From Streptomyces goshikiensis (GTDB lineage Bacteria > Actinomycetota > Actinomycetes > Streptomycetales > Streptomycetaceae): a stretch of DNA of 64,000 nucleotides. The DNA lies in the NCBI RefSeq assembly GCF_014650555.1, contig NZ_BMVE01000005.1:124001-188000 (forward strand). Reading direction: 5' to 3'. The translations under genes and the position numbers were made by a program. The notes under the pieces are model-generated. The model was given only the letters and a program-made list of their open reading frames with translations. It did no database searches and had not been told where the DNA came from. Positions 28,952 through 37,419 of this stretch are shown here, in pieces (within the stretch, counting starts at the first letter, position 1; each line of letters opens with the position of its first letter).

Positions 28952-29641
28952 ATGAGTCTCGTCGTGTTCGAGTCGGTGAAACACATCCACTGCGCGGAGT
29001 GCCGGCGGGGCCCGATCCGGCACGTGGTCCGCGAGGCCGGCGTGCCCCGCTGCCTGGACTGCGCCGACCTGGGCCACCTGGTCTACCTGCCGCGCGGCGA
29101 CGCGGCGCTCACCCGTCGGGCGCGGGAGGCCAGTTCGCTCTCGGCGGTCGTGGTCCGCCTCCACAAGCGCCGCCGCCGCTACGAACGCCGGGGCCTGCTC
29201 GTCGAGGACGCCGCCCTGGCCCGCGCCGAGCGCGCCTGCCTCGCGGACGCCGAGGCGCGGGCCCGCCGCCGGGAACGCGACCGGCTGCGCCGCGCCGCCG
29301 AGGACACCCGGTTCACGGCCGCGTTCGCCGCCGAGATACGGCGGCTGTTCCCCGGCTGCCCGGCCGGCCGCGCCCAGGCGATCGCGGCGCACGCCTCACT
29401 GCGAGGGAGCGGTCGGGTGGGGCGTACCGCGGCCGGCCGGGCCCTCGACGAGCAGGCGGTGTCGATGGCGGTCCGGGCCGCGGTACGCCACCTGGACACG
29501 GAGTACGACGCCCTGCTGATGGCGGGCATCCCCCGCTTCGCGGCCCGGACCCGGCTGGCGCCGCGCATCGACGCGATCCTCGGCGGATGGCGTACGGGCA
29601 CCGCCGCGGCCGAGCCCGAGACGGGCCCGGGGCGGGCCTAG
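28952..29641 (+). CDS. DUF2293 protein with zinc-ribbon-like N-terminus
   Basis: A 229-residue protein. The N-terminus has two Cys pairs, CAEC and CLDC, spaced like a zinc ribbon (HIHCAECRRGPIRHVVREAG then CLDCADLGH). A charged middle (RLHKRRRRYERRG; EARARRRERDRLRRA) is followed by the DUF2293 core (IRRLFPGCPAGRAQAIAAHA; YDALLMAGIPRFAARTR). Function unknown. An alternative ATG at 28922 has AAGGTGAT close upstream and would add 10 residues. Its stop codon shares CTAG with the convergent chaplin stop. Confidence 0.83.
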   Translation: MSLVVFESVKHIHCAECRRGPIRHVVREAGVPRCLDCADLGHLVYLPRGDAALTRRAREASSLSAVVVRLHKRRRRYERRGLLVEDAALARAERACLADAEARARRRERDRLRRAAEDTRFTAAFAAEIRRLFPGCPAGRAQAIAAHASLRGSGRVGRTAAGRALDEQAVSMAVRAAVRHLDTEYDALLMAGIPRFAARTRLAPRIDAILGGWRTGTAAAEPETGPGRA

Positions 29642-30390
29642 CTGACCCGGAACCGGCGGTAGAGCAGCACTCCGCCGAGCAGCAGCGCACCACCCGCGGG
29701 CACCGCGTAGCCGACGGCGTCGGCCCCGGTGTGGGCGAGGGCCGCGGTGTGCCGGGGCGGCTCGGGCGTGGCCGGCTGGGCCGGGGTGACCGGAGTGACG
29801 GGGGTGACCACCACGGGCTTCGCCGGGGTGACGGGCTTCGTGACGGTGGGCGGCTGGACGGGCTTGCCGCCGCTGGGCTGCTCCCCGTTGACGGAGGTGT
29901 TGCCGAACGTGGGGTTGCCGATCCCGACGACGCTGACCCCGTTGCCGCTGACGTTCAGCGGGAGGTCGACGGGAAGCTGGATCCCGTTGCCCGACAGCAC
30001 ACCCGGAGAATCCTTTCCGCTCCCATGGGCGCTCGCCCCGCCACTAGTCCCGGACGCTTGTTCGGACGTGTGCGAGGCTCCGGACCCGGTCCCGGTCCCG
30101 GAGGACCCGGTCCCCGACGCGGAGGTCCCGCGCCCCGGCGACCCCGCGTTGGCGCAGCGGTTCCCGGCCGCCGGGTTGAGCAGCCCGACGACGCTCACCG
30201 TGTTCCCGCACACGTTCACCGGCAGGTGCACCGGCAACTGCACCAGGTTCCCCGACGCCACGCCCGGCGACCCCTGGGCCGCCCCGTTCGCGTCCGCATC
30301 GGCGTAGGCGAAGCCACCCACCCCGGCGACGGCCAGTCCGCCACCCGCGACCACCGCCGCGATCAAGCCATTCCGACGACTGTGACGCAT
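29638..30390 (-). CDS. Long chaplin with LAHTG sortase anchor
   Basis: A 250-residue cell-wall-anchored chaplin, a hydrophobic coat protein that helps aerial hyphae leave the medium. A signal peptide covers about residues 1-33 (MRHSRRNGLIAAVVAGGG...). Chaplin domain 1 (GNLVQLPVHLPVNVCGNTVS...GNRCAN) has the cysteine pair. Domain 2 (GNGIQLPVDLPLNVSGNGVS...GNTSVN) lacks both cysteines. A Pro/Thr/Val stalk follows, then the sortase signal LAHTG, a hydrophobic helix and the basic tail YRRFRVS. The LAxTG motif suits class E sortases. The ATG at 30390 leaves a proper signal peptide. Confidence 0.93.
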   Translation of the reverse strand: MRHSRRNGLIAAVVAGGGLAVAGVGGFAYADADANGAAQGSPGVASGNLVQLPVHLPVNVCGNTVSVVGLLNPAAGNRCANAGSPGRGTSASGTGSSGTGTGSGASHTSEQASGTSGGASAHGSGKDSPGVLSGNGIQLPVDLPLNVSGNGVSVVGIGNPTFGNTSVNGEQPSGGKPVQPPTVTKPVTPAKPVVVTPVTPVTPAQPATPEPPRHTAALAHTGADAVGYAVPAGGALLLGGVLLYRRFRVS

Positions 30391-30451
30391 CAGCTTCCTG
30401 CCTTCCGGAGAGTTCACGAGCACAACGCCCGCACCGGACACAACGCCGTTG

Positions 30452-30465
30452 AACCCGTTCGGGTT
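30452..30465. promoter_or_regulatory. 14-bp palindrome in the chaplin promoter region
   Basis: AACCCG-TT-CGGGTT, next to TATAAC on the minus strand, about 62 nt upstream of the chaplin ATG. The position suits an operator or a hairpin at the start of the leader. Confidence 0.42.
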
Positions 30466-30539
30466 ATACGGCGGATAGGCATTTCACTCCATCGTGTCGG
30501 GGAGCCTTCGGCTCAACGGCGGTCGGGCCGGTCCTCGGG

Positions 30540-31748
30540 TCAGCGCCGCACGAGGGCCGTGACCGGGTCCGGGGAGGCGGTGCCGGTGGGCCACCAGTCG
30601 TTGTCGCCGAGGCGGTCCTCGTAGGCGTACCAGAGGCCCTCGCGGCTCAGGCGGAGTTGGCGGTTCAGGGCGGTGAGCCGGTTGCGGTCGGGTCGGAACG
30701 AGCCCTGTCCGGCGGCGAGCAGCGCCGGGCGGGCGCGGTCGAAGGGGCCCGCCGGGGGATCCCAGGGCTCGTCGAGGGCGAGGAGCGCGGGCAGGCCGCC
30801 CTGGCGCCAGGCCGCGGCGCCCCGGGCCAGGTCCGTGGTCGTACGGCCGGTGGCGCGGGCCAGGTCCCGGTACAGGGCGCGGGCCGAGCCGGTGAGCCCG
30901 GCCGTGGGATGCGCGGACGCCAGCCGGACGGCGTCCTGCCAGAGCGTGAGGCCCGCGATGGGGTCCTCGCCGGTGGTGAGCAGGGCGAGGGCCCGGGCGG
31001 CGGCATCCGTGGCGAGCTGGTCCAGGGACAGGGGGTCCGGGGCGGCCGGATCAGCCGGGTAGGCGGGCGGCAGCCCCACGGCGGCGGGCGCCGCGAGCGG
31101 AGCCGGCAGCGGCGGCAGCACGGTGCGCGCCAGCGCCTCGCGCGCCGGAACCCCGGGGAAGTCCGGTTCGGCCTCGGGCTGTTCGCGCGCGGCGTGGGCG
31201 GCATTGCGGCGGGTCAGCTCATCGAGCAGCTCCCGCTCGCCCCGGCCGCGCAGGAGCAGCAGCACGAACGGGTCCTCGTCGAGCAGCCGGGCCGCCCGGT
31301 AACAGAGGGCCGCCGCATGCTTGCAGGGCGGGCGCGCGACATCCGGACAGGAGCAGCGCGGGACGAGCTCGCCCGCGCCGGGCAGGACCGATCCCGCCAG
31401 CGCCTGCGGAACCTCCCGCTCCAGCAGCGCGGCGAGCGCCGCCGGATCGGCCGCCACCGCCTCCAGGAGCTCCGCCCACTCGGCGTCCGCGAAGGCGGTC
31501 AGCGCCAGCTCGGTACGGTACGGGCGCGGCCTGCCGCCCCGGACGTACGCGACGATCCGGCCCGGGGTGATCGTGACCGCCTCGACATGGCCCTCCGCCG
31601 CGTACGCGCGACCGCGCACCAGCCGGGCCGCGTCCCGGGCGCGCTCCTCCAGGGCCGCCACCCAGGCCCGGCCCCACCAGGTCGTGGCCTCCACCCCGGG
31701 GGGCACGGTCTCGAAGGTGCGGCGGCGGTCGTCCCGCGCGGTGATCAC
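30540..31748 (-). CDS. SWIM zinc-finger protein
   Basis: A 402-residue protein with the SWIM motif C-x-C-x(n)-C-x-H visible as CSCPDVARPPCKHAAALCY around residues 140-160. It starts VITARDDRRRTFETVPPGVE with the conserved WWGRAWVAALEERA segment typical of this family. SWIM domains bind DNA or protein. The GTG start overlaps the stop of the SNF2 helicase by 4 nt (GTGA), so the pair is translationally coupled and probably acts as a complex. The rest is helical with no other known motif. Confidence 0.88.
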   Translation of the reverse strand: MITARDDRRRTFETVPPGVEATTWWGRAWVAALEERARDAARLVRGRAYAAEGHVEAVTITPGRIVAYVRGGRPRPYRTELALTAFADAEWAELLEAVAADPAALAALLEREVPQALAGSVLPGAGELVPRCSCPDVARPPCKHAAALCYRAARLLDEDPFVLLLLRGRGERELLDELTRRNAAHAAREQPEAEPDFPGVPAREALARTVLPPLPAPLAAPAAVGLPPAYPADPAAPDPLSLDQLATDAAARALALLTTGEDPIAGLTLWQDAVRLASAHPTAGLTGSARALYRDLARATGRTTTDLARGAAAWRQGGLPALLALDEPWDPPAGPFDRARPALLAAGQGSFRPDRNRLTALNRQLRLSREGLWYAYEDRLGDNDWWPTGTASPDPVTALVRR

Positions 31749-34555
31749 GCCGGTCTCCGCAGCGAGACCAGGTCGGCCAGCTCGCGGTCGGTCAGCTCGG
31801 TCAGCGCCGACTCGCCGGAGCCCAGGACGGCATCCGCCAGGGCGCGCTTCGCCTCCAGCATCTCCGCGATCCGGTCCTCGACCGTGCCCTCCGCGATGAT
31901 CCGGTGGACCTGTACCGGCTGGGTCTGCCCGATCCGGTACGCGCGGTCGGTGGCCTGCTCCTCCACGGCCGGGTTCCACCAGCGGTCGAAGTGGATGACA
32001 TGCCCCGCCCGGGTCAGGTTCAGCCCGGTCCCGGCGGCCTTCAGCGACAGCAGGAACACCGGCACCTCGCCCGCCTGGAACCGGTCCACCAGCTCCTCGC
32101 GGCGCGGCACCGGCGTCCCTCCGTGCAGCAGCTGGTTGGCGATCCCGCGCGCGGCGAGGTGCCGCTCGATGAGCCGGGCCATCGTCACGTACTGGGTGAA
32201 GACCAGCACCGAACCGCCCTCCGCGAGGATCGTGTCGAGGAGTTCGTCCAGCAGCGCCAGCTTGCCCGAGCGGTGCGCGATCCGGGGCTGCTCCTCCTTC
32301 AGGTACTGCGCCGGGTGATTGCAGATCTGCTTCAGCGAGGCCAGCAGCTTCATGATCATGCCGCGCCGCTCCATGCCCTCGCTCGCCTCGATCACGGACA
32401 TCGCCTCATCCACGGCGGCCTGGTACAGCGAGACCTGCTCGCGCGTCAGCGACACCGGATGGTCCGTCTCCGTCTTCGGCGGGAGCTCGGGCGCGATCCC
32501 GGGATCGGACTTCTTGCGGCGCAGCAGGAACGGCCGTACCAGCGCGGCGAGCCGGGCGACGGCCGCCTCGTTGCCGCCGTCCTCCTCCTGCTGGTGCTCC
32601 ACCGGACGGGCGTGCCGCGCCCGGAACGCCGTGAGCGGGCCCAGCAGGCCCGGCGTCGTCCAGTCGAGCAGCGCCCACAGCTCGGAGAGGTTGTTCTCCA
32701 CCGGGGTGCCGGTCAGCGCCACTCGCGCGGGGGCCGGGATCGTCCGCAGCGCCTTCGCCGTCGCCGACAGCGGGTTCTTGACGTGCTGCGCCTCATCGGC
32801 GACGACCATGCCCCAGCCCTGTTCGGCCAGCCGGGCGGCGCCCGCGCGCATCGTCCCGTACGTGGTGAGGACGAACCCGCCGGCCAGCCCGTCGAGGCTG
32901 CGGCCGGCGCCGTGGAAACGGCGCACCGGGGTGCCCGGCGCGAACCTCTCGATCTCCCGCTGCCAGTTGCCCAGCAGCGACGCCGGGCACACCACCAGCG
33001 TCGGCTCGGGTCTGTCCCGGTGCAGGTGCAGCGCGATCAGCGTGACCGTCTTGCCCAGGCCCATGTCATCGGCGAGGCAGCCGCCGAGGCCGAGCGAGGT
33101 CATCAGATCCAGCCAGGCCAGACCGCGCGCCTGGTAGTCGCGCAGGGTCGCCTTCAGCGCGGCCGGCTGCGGCAGCGGGGCCAGCTCCCCGGTCAGCCGC
33201 TCCCGCAGGGCCGCCAGCGCGCCCACCGGAACCGCTTCGACCGGCTCCCCGTCCACCTCGGCCGTGCCCGACAGTACGGTGGCCAGCGCGTCCACCGGAT
33301 CCAGGAGGCCCAGCTCCCGCTTGCGGGCCTTGCGCACCAGCTCCGGATCGACCCGCACCCACTGGTCGCGCAGCCGCACCACGGGCCGGTGCGCCTGCGC
33401 AAGCGCGTCCATCTCGCCCGGGGTGAGCCGGTCGCCGCCGAGCGCGAGCTCCCAGGAGAAAGCGAACAGGTGCTGGGCGTCGAAGAACGCGGTGCCATCG
33501 GTGGCGGAACCGGGCGCCATCGACCGCACGACGGCGCTCGCCGACAGCGTACGGGCCAGCTCGCGCGGCCAGTGGACCACGACCCCGGCGGCGGCCAGCC
33601 GGGGCGCGACGGCGCCCAGCAGGTCTTCGAGCTCGGGGTCGGACAGGGCCAGCGCATCGGGGACGGGCTGGTCCAGCAGCCGCAGCAGCGGCGGCCAGAT
33701 CCGGGCGGCCCGGCGCAGCGCGAGCACCGCATCGATCCGGGCGCGGGGGCCGAACCCGGCGGCCGCCGCCCCCGCCCACAGCAGCCCGGCGTCGGTGACG
33801 AGGGTGGGGTCGGCGAGGCTGTGGACCTGGACGACGGCGGCGCCCGCGCGGCGGGTGTCCTCGGGCTCCGCCTCATCGAAGAGGCGGAAGGAGGACAGGT
33901 CCAGCCGGAGCGAGATCCCGACCCCGGTGTCGGCGCCGGCCGCGACCTGCGCCGCCCAGCCCTGTATCCCCGGCACCCGCTGCGGCTCCCGCGCGGCGAA
34001 CGGCCGCCCGACGGCGGCGGGCGCGGCCGGGGTCCGGGGCAGGCTGTCCGCGACGGCATCGAGGAAGGCCCGCACCAGGGCCTCCGGTTCCGGCAACCGG
34101 AGCGGCCGGGCCCCGGCCAGCGGCGTGGCGTACGCCTCGTGGGGCAGGGCGGCGGCGATCGCCCGCAGGTGCCCGACATCCGCCGCGTCGAGCGGGCCGG
34201 CGCGCCAGGCGTCGATGCCGTCGGGGGTGACCCCGGGGAGCAGCCGGCCGCGCGCGACCAGGGTGAGCGCCTGGACTGCGGCGGTGCCCCAGGCGCGGGT
34301 GGCCGGATGCGCGCCGGCGCTGCGCGGGGCCCGCGCCAGGAGCGGCAGGGCGGCGGCGACGGACAGAACGAGGCCGGGGACGGTGCGGGTGCGGGGCGCG
34401 GCGGTGGGGCCCTGCGGCCGGACGAGCGTCAGCGGGGTCGTCTCCCCGGGAAGGGGGTCCCCGTCGGGCGCCCAGAAAACGATCCGGCCCTCGCGGGGAA
34501 CGGGGGCGGGGAGGAACACGGCGGCATGCCGCAGCAGTGCGGTCTGCGGGGTCAC
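31745..34555 (-). CDS. SNF2-family helicase-like ATPase
   Basis: A 936-residue Swi2/Snf2 ATPase. The first about 450 residues are a bacterial SNF2-associated region. Then come LRDYQARGLAWLDLMTSLGL, Walker A ADDMGLGKTVT near residue 495-502, DEAQHVKN (DEAH-type box) near 586, LTGTPVENNLSELW, and the second RecA lobe with VLVFTQYVTMARLIERHL, LSLKAAGTGLNLT and EEQATDRAYRIGQTQ. Such proteins move along double-stranded DNA or strip proteins from it. GTG start with GGAGGGAG upstream. Coupled to the SWIM gene. Confidence 0.93.
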   Translation of the reverse strand: MTPQTALLRHAAVFLPAPVPREGRIVFWAPDGDPLPGETTPLTLVRPQGPTAAPRTRTVPGLVLSVAAALPLLARAPRSAGAHPATRAWGTAAVQALTLVARGRLLPGVTPDGIDAWRAGPLDAADVGHLRAIAAALPHEAYATPLAGARPLRLPEPEALVRAFLDAVADSLPRTPAAPAAVGRPFAAREPQRVPGIQGWAAQVAAGADTGVGISLRLDLSSFRLFDEAEPEDTRRAGAAVVQVHSLADPTLVTDAGLLWAGAAAAGFGPRARIDAVLALRRAARIWPPLLRLLDQPVPDALALSDPELEDLLGAVAPRLAAAGVVVHWPRELARTLSASAVVRSMAPGSATDGTAFFDAQHLFAFSWELALGGDRLTPGEMDALAQAHRPVVRLRDQWVRVDPELVRKARKRELGLLDPVDALATVLSGTAEVDGEPVEAVPVGALAALRERLTGELAPLPQPAALKATLRDYQARGLAWLDLMTSLGLGGCLADDMGLGKTVTLIALHLHRDRPEPTLVVCPASLLGNWQREIERFAPGTPVRRFHGAGRSLDGLAGGFVLTTYGTMRAGAARLAEQGWGMVVADEAQHVKNPLSATAKALRTIPAPARVALTGTPVENNLSELWALLDWTTPGLLGPLTAFRARHARPVEHQQEEDGGNEAAVARLAALVRPFLLRRKKSDPGIAPELPPKTETDHPVSLTREQVSLYQAAVDEAMSVIEASEGMERRGMIMKLLASLKQICNHPAQYLKEEQPRIAHRSGKLALLDELLDTILAEGGSVLVFTQYVTMARLIERHLAARGIANQLLHGGTPVPRREELVDRFQAGEVPVFLLSLKAAGTGLNLTRAGHVIHFDRWWNPAVEEQATDRAYRIGQTQPVQVHRIIAEGTVEDRIAEMLEAKRALADAVLGSGESALTELTDRELADLVSLRRPA

Positions 34556-34707
34556 GCGGGCTCCCTCCGGGTCGGTCTTCCACTCCTTCGACGAGTCTAG
34601 GCGGAGCCACTGACAACCCCTCTGACCAGCCCGTACGCAGCCCCACCCAGGGCTGCGCGGGCCCTCGGCGCGCCACCGGTGGGACCATGGACGGGGAGAG
34701 CGAGGCG

Positions 34708-34974
34708 ATGGCCATGCGTTCCGGAAACGAGCCGGTGACCGCCCGCAGTCCGTTGCGGCTGCGGTTCTGGCTGAGCCTGTGGGGGCTGATCTGGGCCGCC
34801 GCCGGGACCGTCCTGTTCTCGCTGGCCGGCCGTCCGGGGTGGGCGGCCGCCTGCGCGGTCGTCGTGCTGCTGGCAGCGGTCGACCTGGCCGTGGTGATCC
34901 ACCACATCCACCAGGGCCCGCACTACCAGCCGGGCCCGGACATCCCCCCGTACGAACCGCCGAGCCGCCGCTGA
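34708..34974 (+). CDS. Small two-helix membrane protein (DUF6343-like)
   Basis: An 88-residue protein with two hydrophobic helices (FWLSLWGLIWAAAGTVLF; WAAACAVVVLLAAVDLAVVI) and a Pro/Tyr tail ending HIHQGPHYQPGPDIPPYEPP. The sequence agrees with the Streptomyces DUF6343 family as I recall it. Several ATGs lie close together (34687, 34708, 34714); 34708 has GGGGAG at 9 nt. Function unknown. Confidence 0.75.
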   Translation: MAMRSGNEPVTARSPLRLRFWLSLWGLIWAAAGTVLFSLAGRPGWAAACAVVVLLAAVDLAVVIHHIHQGPHYQPGPDIPPYEPPSRR

Positions 34975-35040
34975 CCCGGCCACGCCGCCGCGCCCCCGGC
35001 GGCCCGCCCCGACGCCCGCCAACTCACCCCGACGCCCGAC

Positions 35041-35075
35041 GCCCCGCCCCGCCCCGCCCCGCCCCGCCCCGCCCC
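35041..35075 (+). repeat. Simple (GCCCC)n tandem repeat
   Basis: Seven exact 5-bp units between the DUF6343-like gene and the TPR gene. It is prone to slippage; no coding role is seen. Confidence 0.85.
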
Positions 35076-35102
35076 GGCCGCCGGTCCCAGACGCCCGGCG
35101 GC

Positions 35103-35519
35103 TCACTCCTCGAAGCGCGCCGCCGCCAGATAGTCGGGCTGCGGATCCAGGGCGGCGGCGAGCCGGAAGTGCTTGCGCGCCTGCTCGGGCCGCCCGGAGC
35201 GCTCATGGGTCCGGGCCAGCGCGAAGTGCGCGAACGCGTTGTCCGGCTCCCGCTCCAGCACCAGCTCGAACTCCAGCGTCGCCGGACGGAGTTGAGCGGC
35301 GGCGAAGAAGGCCCTGGCGCGCAGCAGCCGGGCCGCCGTGTTCTCCGGGTGCGCGGCTATGACCGAATCGAGGAGCTTGACGGCGCCGCGCGGATCACGG
35401 GCGGCGAGCAGTTGCTCGGCGGCCCGGTAGTCGATGACATGCGTCTCCGGGCTGCCGGCCCCCGAGGAGGACGGCTGCGAGGGACGCGGCGGACGCGACG
35501 GCGGATTGGTCTCGGACAC
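35103..35519 (-). CDS. Tetratricopeptide repeat protein
   Basis: A 138-residue soluble protein. After a Pro/Ser-rich N-terminus of about 25 residues there are about three TPR units (DYRAAEQLLAARDPRGAVKL; ENTAARLLRARAFFAAAQLR; DNAFAHFALARTHERSGRPE, then QARKHFRLAAALDP). It is a protein-protein contact module with no enzyme domain. It lies 51 nt downstream of coaE on the same strand, so the two may share a transcript. Confidence 0.88.
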   Translation of the reverse strand: MSETNPPSRPPRPSQPSSSGAGSPETHVIDYRAAEQLLAARDPRGAVKLLDSVIAAHPENTAARLLRARAFFAAAQLRPATLEFELVLEREPDNAFAHFALARTHERSGRPEQARKHFRLAAALDPQPDYLAAARFEE

Positions 35520-35570
35520 GATCGGATCCTTCCCTCCGCGGAGCGTTCCACGCCCCGCTCCACACCGGCC

Positions 35571-36185
35571 TCAGGCTCCTGACGCCGATGCCGCGGCCCG
35601 CGCCGCGAGTTCCTCCCACACCTTGCGCACCTGCGGCTCCAGCGCCTCCAGCGGCCCGTCGTTGTCGATCACGAGCGTGGCCACCGCCAGCCGCTGCTCC
35701 CGCGTCGCCTGCACGGCCATCCGGGCCCGCGCCTCCTCCTCGGCCATCCCGCGCAGCGCGGTCAGCCGGGCCAGCTGCGTCCCGGGCGCGGCGTCCACCA
35801 CGACCACCAGGTCGTACAGCGGCGCCAGCCCGTTCTCCGCGAGCAGCGGTACGTCGTGCACCACGATCGCATCGGCGCCCGCGGCCGCCTCCAGCTCGGC
35901 GGAGCGCGCCCCGACCAGCGGGTGCACGATCGAGTTCAGGGTCTGGAGCTTCGCCGGGTCGGCGAAGACGAGCGAGCCCAGCTTCGGGCGGTCCAGCCGC
36001 CCTTCCGGGGTCAGTACGGATTCCCCGAACGCCGCGACGACGGCCGCGAGCCCCGGCGTACCGGGCTCCACGACCTCCCGCGCGATGCGGTCGGCGTCCA
36101 CGACGACCGCCCCGTACCCCGCCAGCAGCCGCGAGACCTCGCTCTTGCCGGCTCCGATTCCGCCCGTCAGACCAATCTTCAGCAT
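35571..36185 (-). CDS. coaE: Dephospho-CoA kinase
   Basis: A 204-residue enzyme for the last step of coenzyme A synthesis. It starts MLKIGLTGGIGAGKSEVSRL with the P-loop at residues 8-15, then VVVDADRIAREVVEPGTPGL, then VVHDVPLLAENGL, and a lid region RLTALRGMAEEEARARMAVQ. The conserved N-terminus and a TAGGGT box 7 nt upstream fix the start. The length is standard for a single-domain bacterial CoaE. Confidence 0.95.
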   Translation of the reverse strand: MLKIGLTGGIGAGKSEVSRLLAGYGAVVVDADRIAREVVEPGTPGLAAVVAAFGESVLTPEGRLDRPKLGSLVFADPAKLQTLNSIVHPLVGARSAELEAAAGADAIVVHDVPLLAENGLAPLYDLVVVVDAAPGTQLARLTALRGMAEEEARARMAVQATREQRLAVATLVIDNDGPLEALEPQVRKVWEELAARAAASASGA

Positions 36186-36192
36186 GCCCGGC

Positions 36193-36198
36193 ACCCTA
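36193..36198 (-). promoter_or_regulatory. Candidate leaderless -10 box of coaE
   Basis: TAGGGT on the minus strand, 7 nt before the ATG, with no ribosome site between. Confidence 0.45.
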
Positions 36199-36243
36199 GC
36201 CCCCGCGCCCCGGCCCCCGTACAGCCCCCTGCGGACGGACGGC

Positions 36244-37182
36244 TCAGCCCTCGCCCTCGCGCTCCGCGAGGAACCGCTCGAACTCGCGCCCGATCTCATC
36301 GGCCGACGGGATCTCGGCGGGCTCGGCGAGCATGTTCCCCCGCGTCTCGGCCCCGGCCGCCGCGTCGTACTGGTGCTCCAGCCCCTGGACCAGGCTGACG
36401 AGTTCCTCGTCGCCCTCCCGGATCTGGCGGTCGATCTCCGTCTGCGTGCGGTGCGCCTCGGTGCGCAGGGCGTGCGCCACGGCCGGCAGGACCAGCCCGG
36501 TCGCCGCCGTGATCGCCTCCAGCGCCGTCAGCGCCGCGTCCGGGTACGGGGAGCGGGCAACGTAGTGCGGGACGTGCGCCGCGACGCCCAGGACGTCGTG
36601 CCCGGCCTGCCCGAGGCGGAACTCGACGAGCGACTCCGCGCTGCCCGGCACCTGCGCCTCGTCGAACGGGCTGCGGTGACCCGGCATCAGGTCGGTGCGG
36701 TTGCCGTGCGGGGTGATGCCGACGGGCCGCGTGTGCGGGACGCCCATCGGGATGCCGTGGAAGTTGACCGAGAGCCGGACGCCGAGGCGCTCGACGATCT
36801 GGCGCACTGCGACGGCGAAGCGCTCCCACTCGACATCCGGCTCGGGGCCGGAGAGCAGCAGGAACGGCGCGCCCGTGGCGTCCTGTACGAGGCGCACCTC
36901 CAGGCGGGGCTCCTCGAACTCGGACCAGTGGTCGCGCTGGAACGTCAGCAGCGGGCGGCGGGCCCGGTAGTCCACCAGGCGGTCCGCGTCGAAGCTGGCC
37001 ACCAGCTGGTGGGGAAGGGTGTCGAGGAGGCGCTCGACGATCTGCTCGCCGGCCTCACCCGCGTCGATGTACCCCTCGAAGTGGTAGAGCATGACCAGCC
37101 CGGCCGAGTCCTGGGCGAGCGCCAGGTCGGCCACCGCCAGGCCCTTGGCGTCCCATTCGTACAAACCCTGTGGATCAAGCAC
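36244..37182 (-). CDS. PAC2-family protein
   Basis: A 312-residue protein of the PAC2 (proteasome assembly chaperone-like) family common in actinobacteria. Conserved segments: MLYHFEGYIDAGEAGEQIVE, LVDYRARRPLLTFQ, LLLSGPEPDVEWERFAVAV and VNFHGIPMGVPHTRPVG, with a charged C-terminus. Its role in bacteria is not settled; a link with the proteasome or protein quality control is only suggested by homology. Several GTGs occur in a row; the one at 37182 has AGGAGG at 9 nt and gives the conserved VLDPQGLYEW start. Confidence 0.88.
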   Translation of the reverse strand: MLDPQGLYEWDAKGLAVADLALAQDSAGLVMLYHFEGYIDAGEAGEQIVERLLDTLPHQLVASFDADRLVDYRARRPLLTFQRDHWSEFEEPRLEVRLVQDATGAPFLLLSGPEPDVEWERFAVAVRQIVERLGVRLSVNFHGIPMGVPHTRPVGITPHGNRTDLMPGHRSPFDEAQVPGSAESLVEFRLGQAGHDVLGVAAHVPHYVARSPYPDAALTALEAITAATGLVLPAVAHALRTEAHRTQTEIDRQIREGDEELVSLVQGLEHQYDAAAGAETRGNMLAEPAEIPSADEIGREFERFLAEREGEG

Positions 37183-37330
37183 CGTCACCACTCCTCCTCG
37201 CCTCGTTCTCTGCGAAGAACGTCCAAGGCGGCGCCGCCATTCCCCAGTTGACGGCTTTCACAGGAACGCGGGCGAAAGTCCCCGGCCCCCGCCCCCTCGC
37301 GGCGGATCCGGGCGCACCGGCCGGGCACGC

Positions 37331-37366
37331 GGAAAGGCCCGCCCCCCTGAGGGGACGGGCCTTTCC
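37331..37366 (-). terminator. rpsA terminator
   Basis: Outer arms GGAAAGGCCCG (37331-37341) and CGGGCCTTTCC (37356-37366) are perfectly complementary over 11 bp, with an inner CCCC/GGGG stem. It lies 54 nt after the rpsA stop and is flanked by short T/A runs on both sides. Confidence 0.8.
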
Positions 37367-37419
37367 TTTCAGCTCAGCTCACACCCGCGCCGAGGCGCGG
37401 AGCGTGGTGCGCGCTGCGA

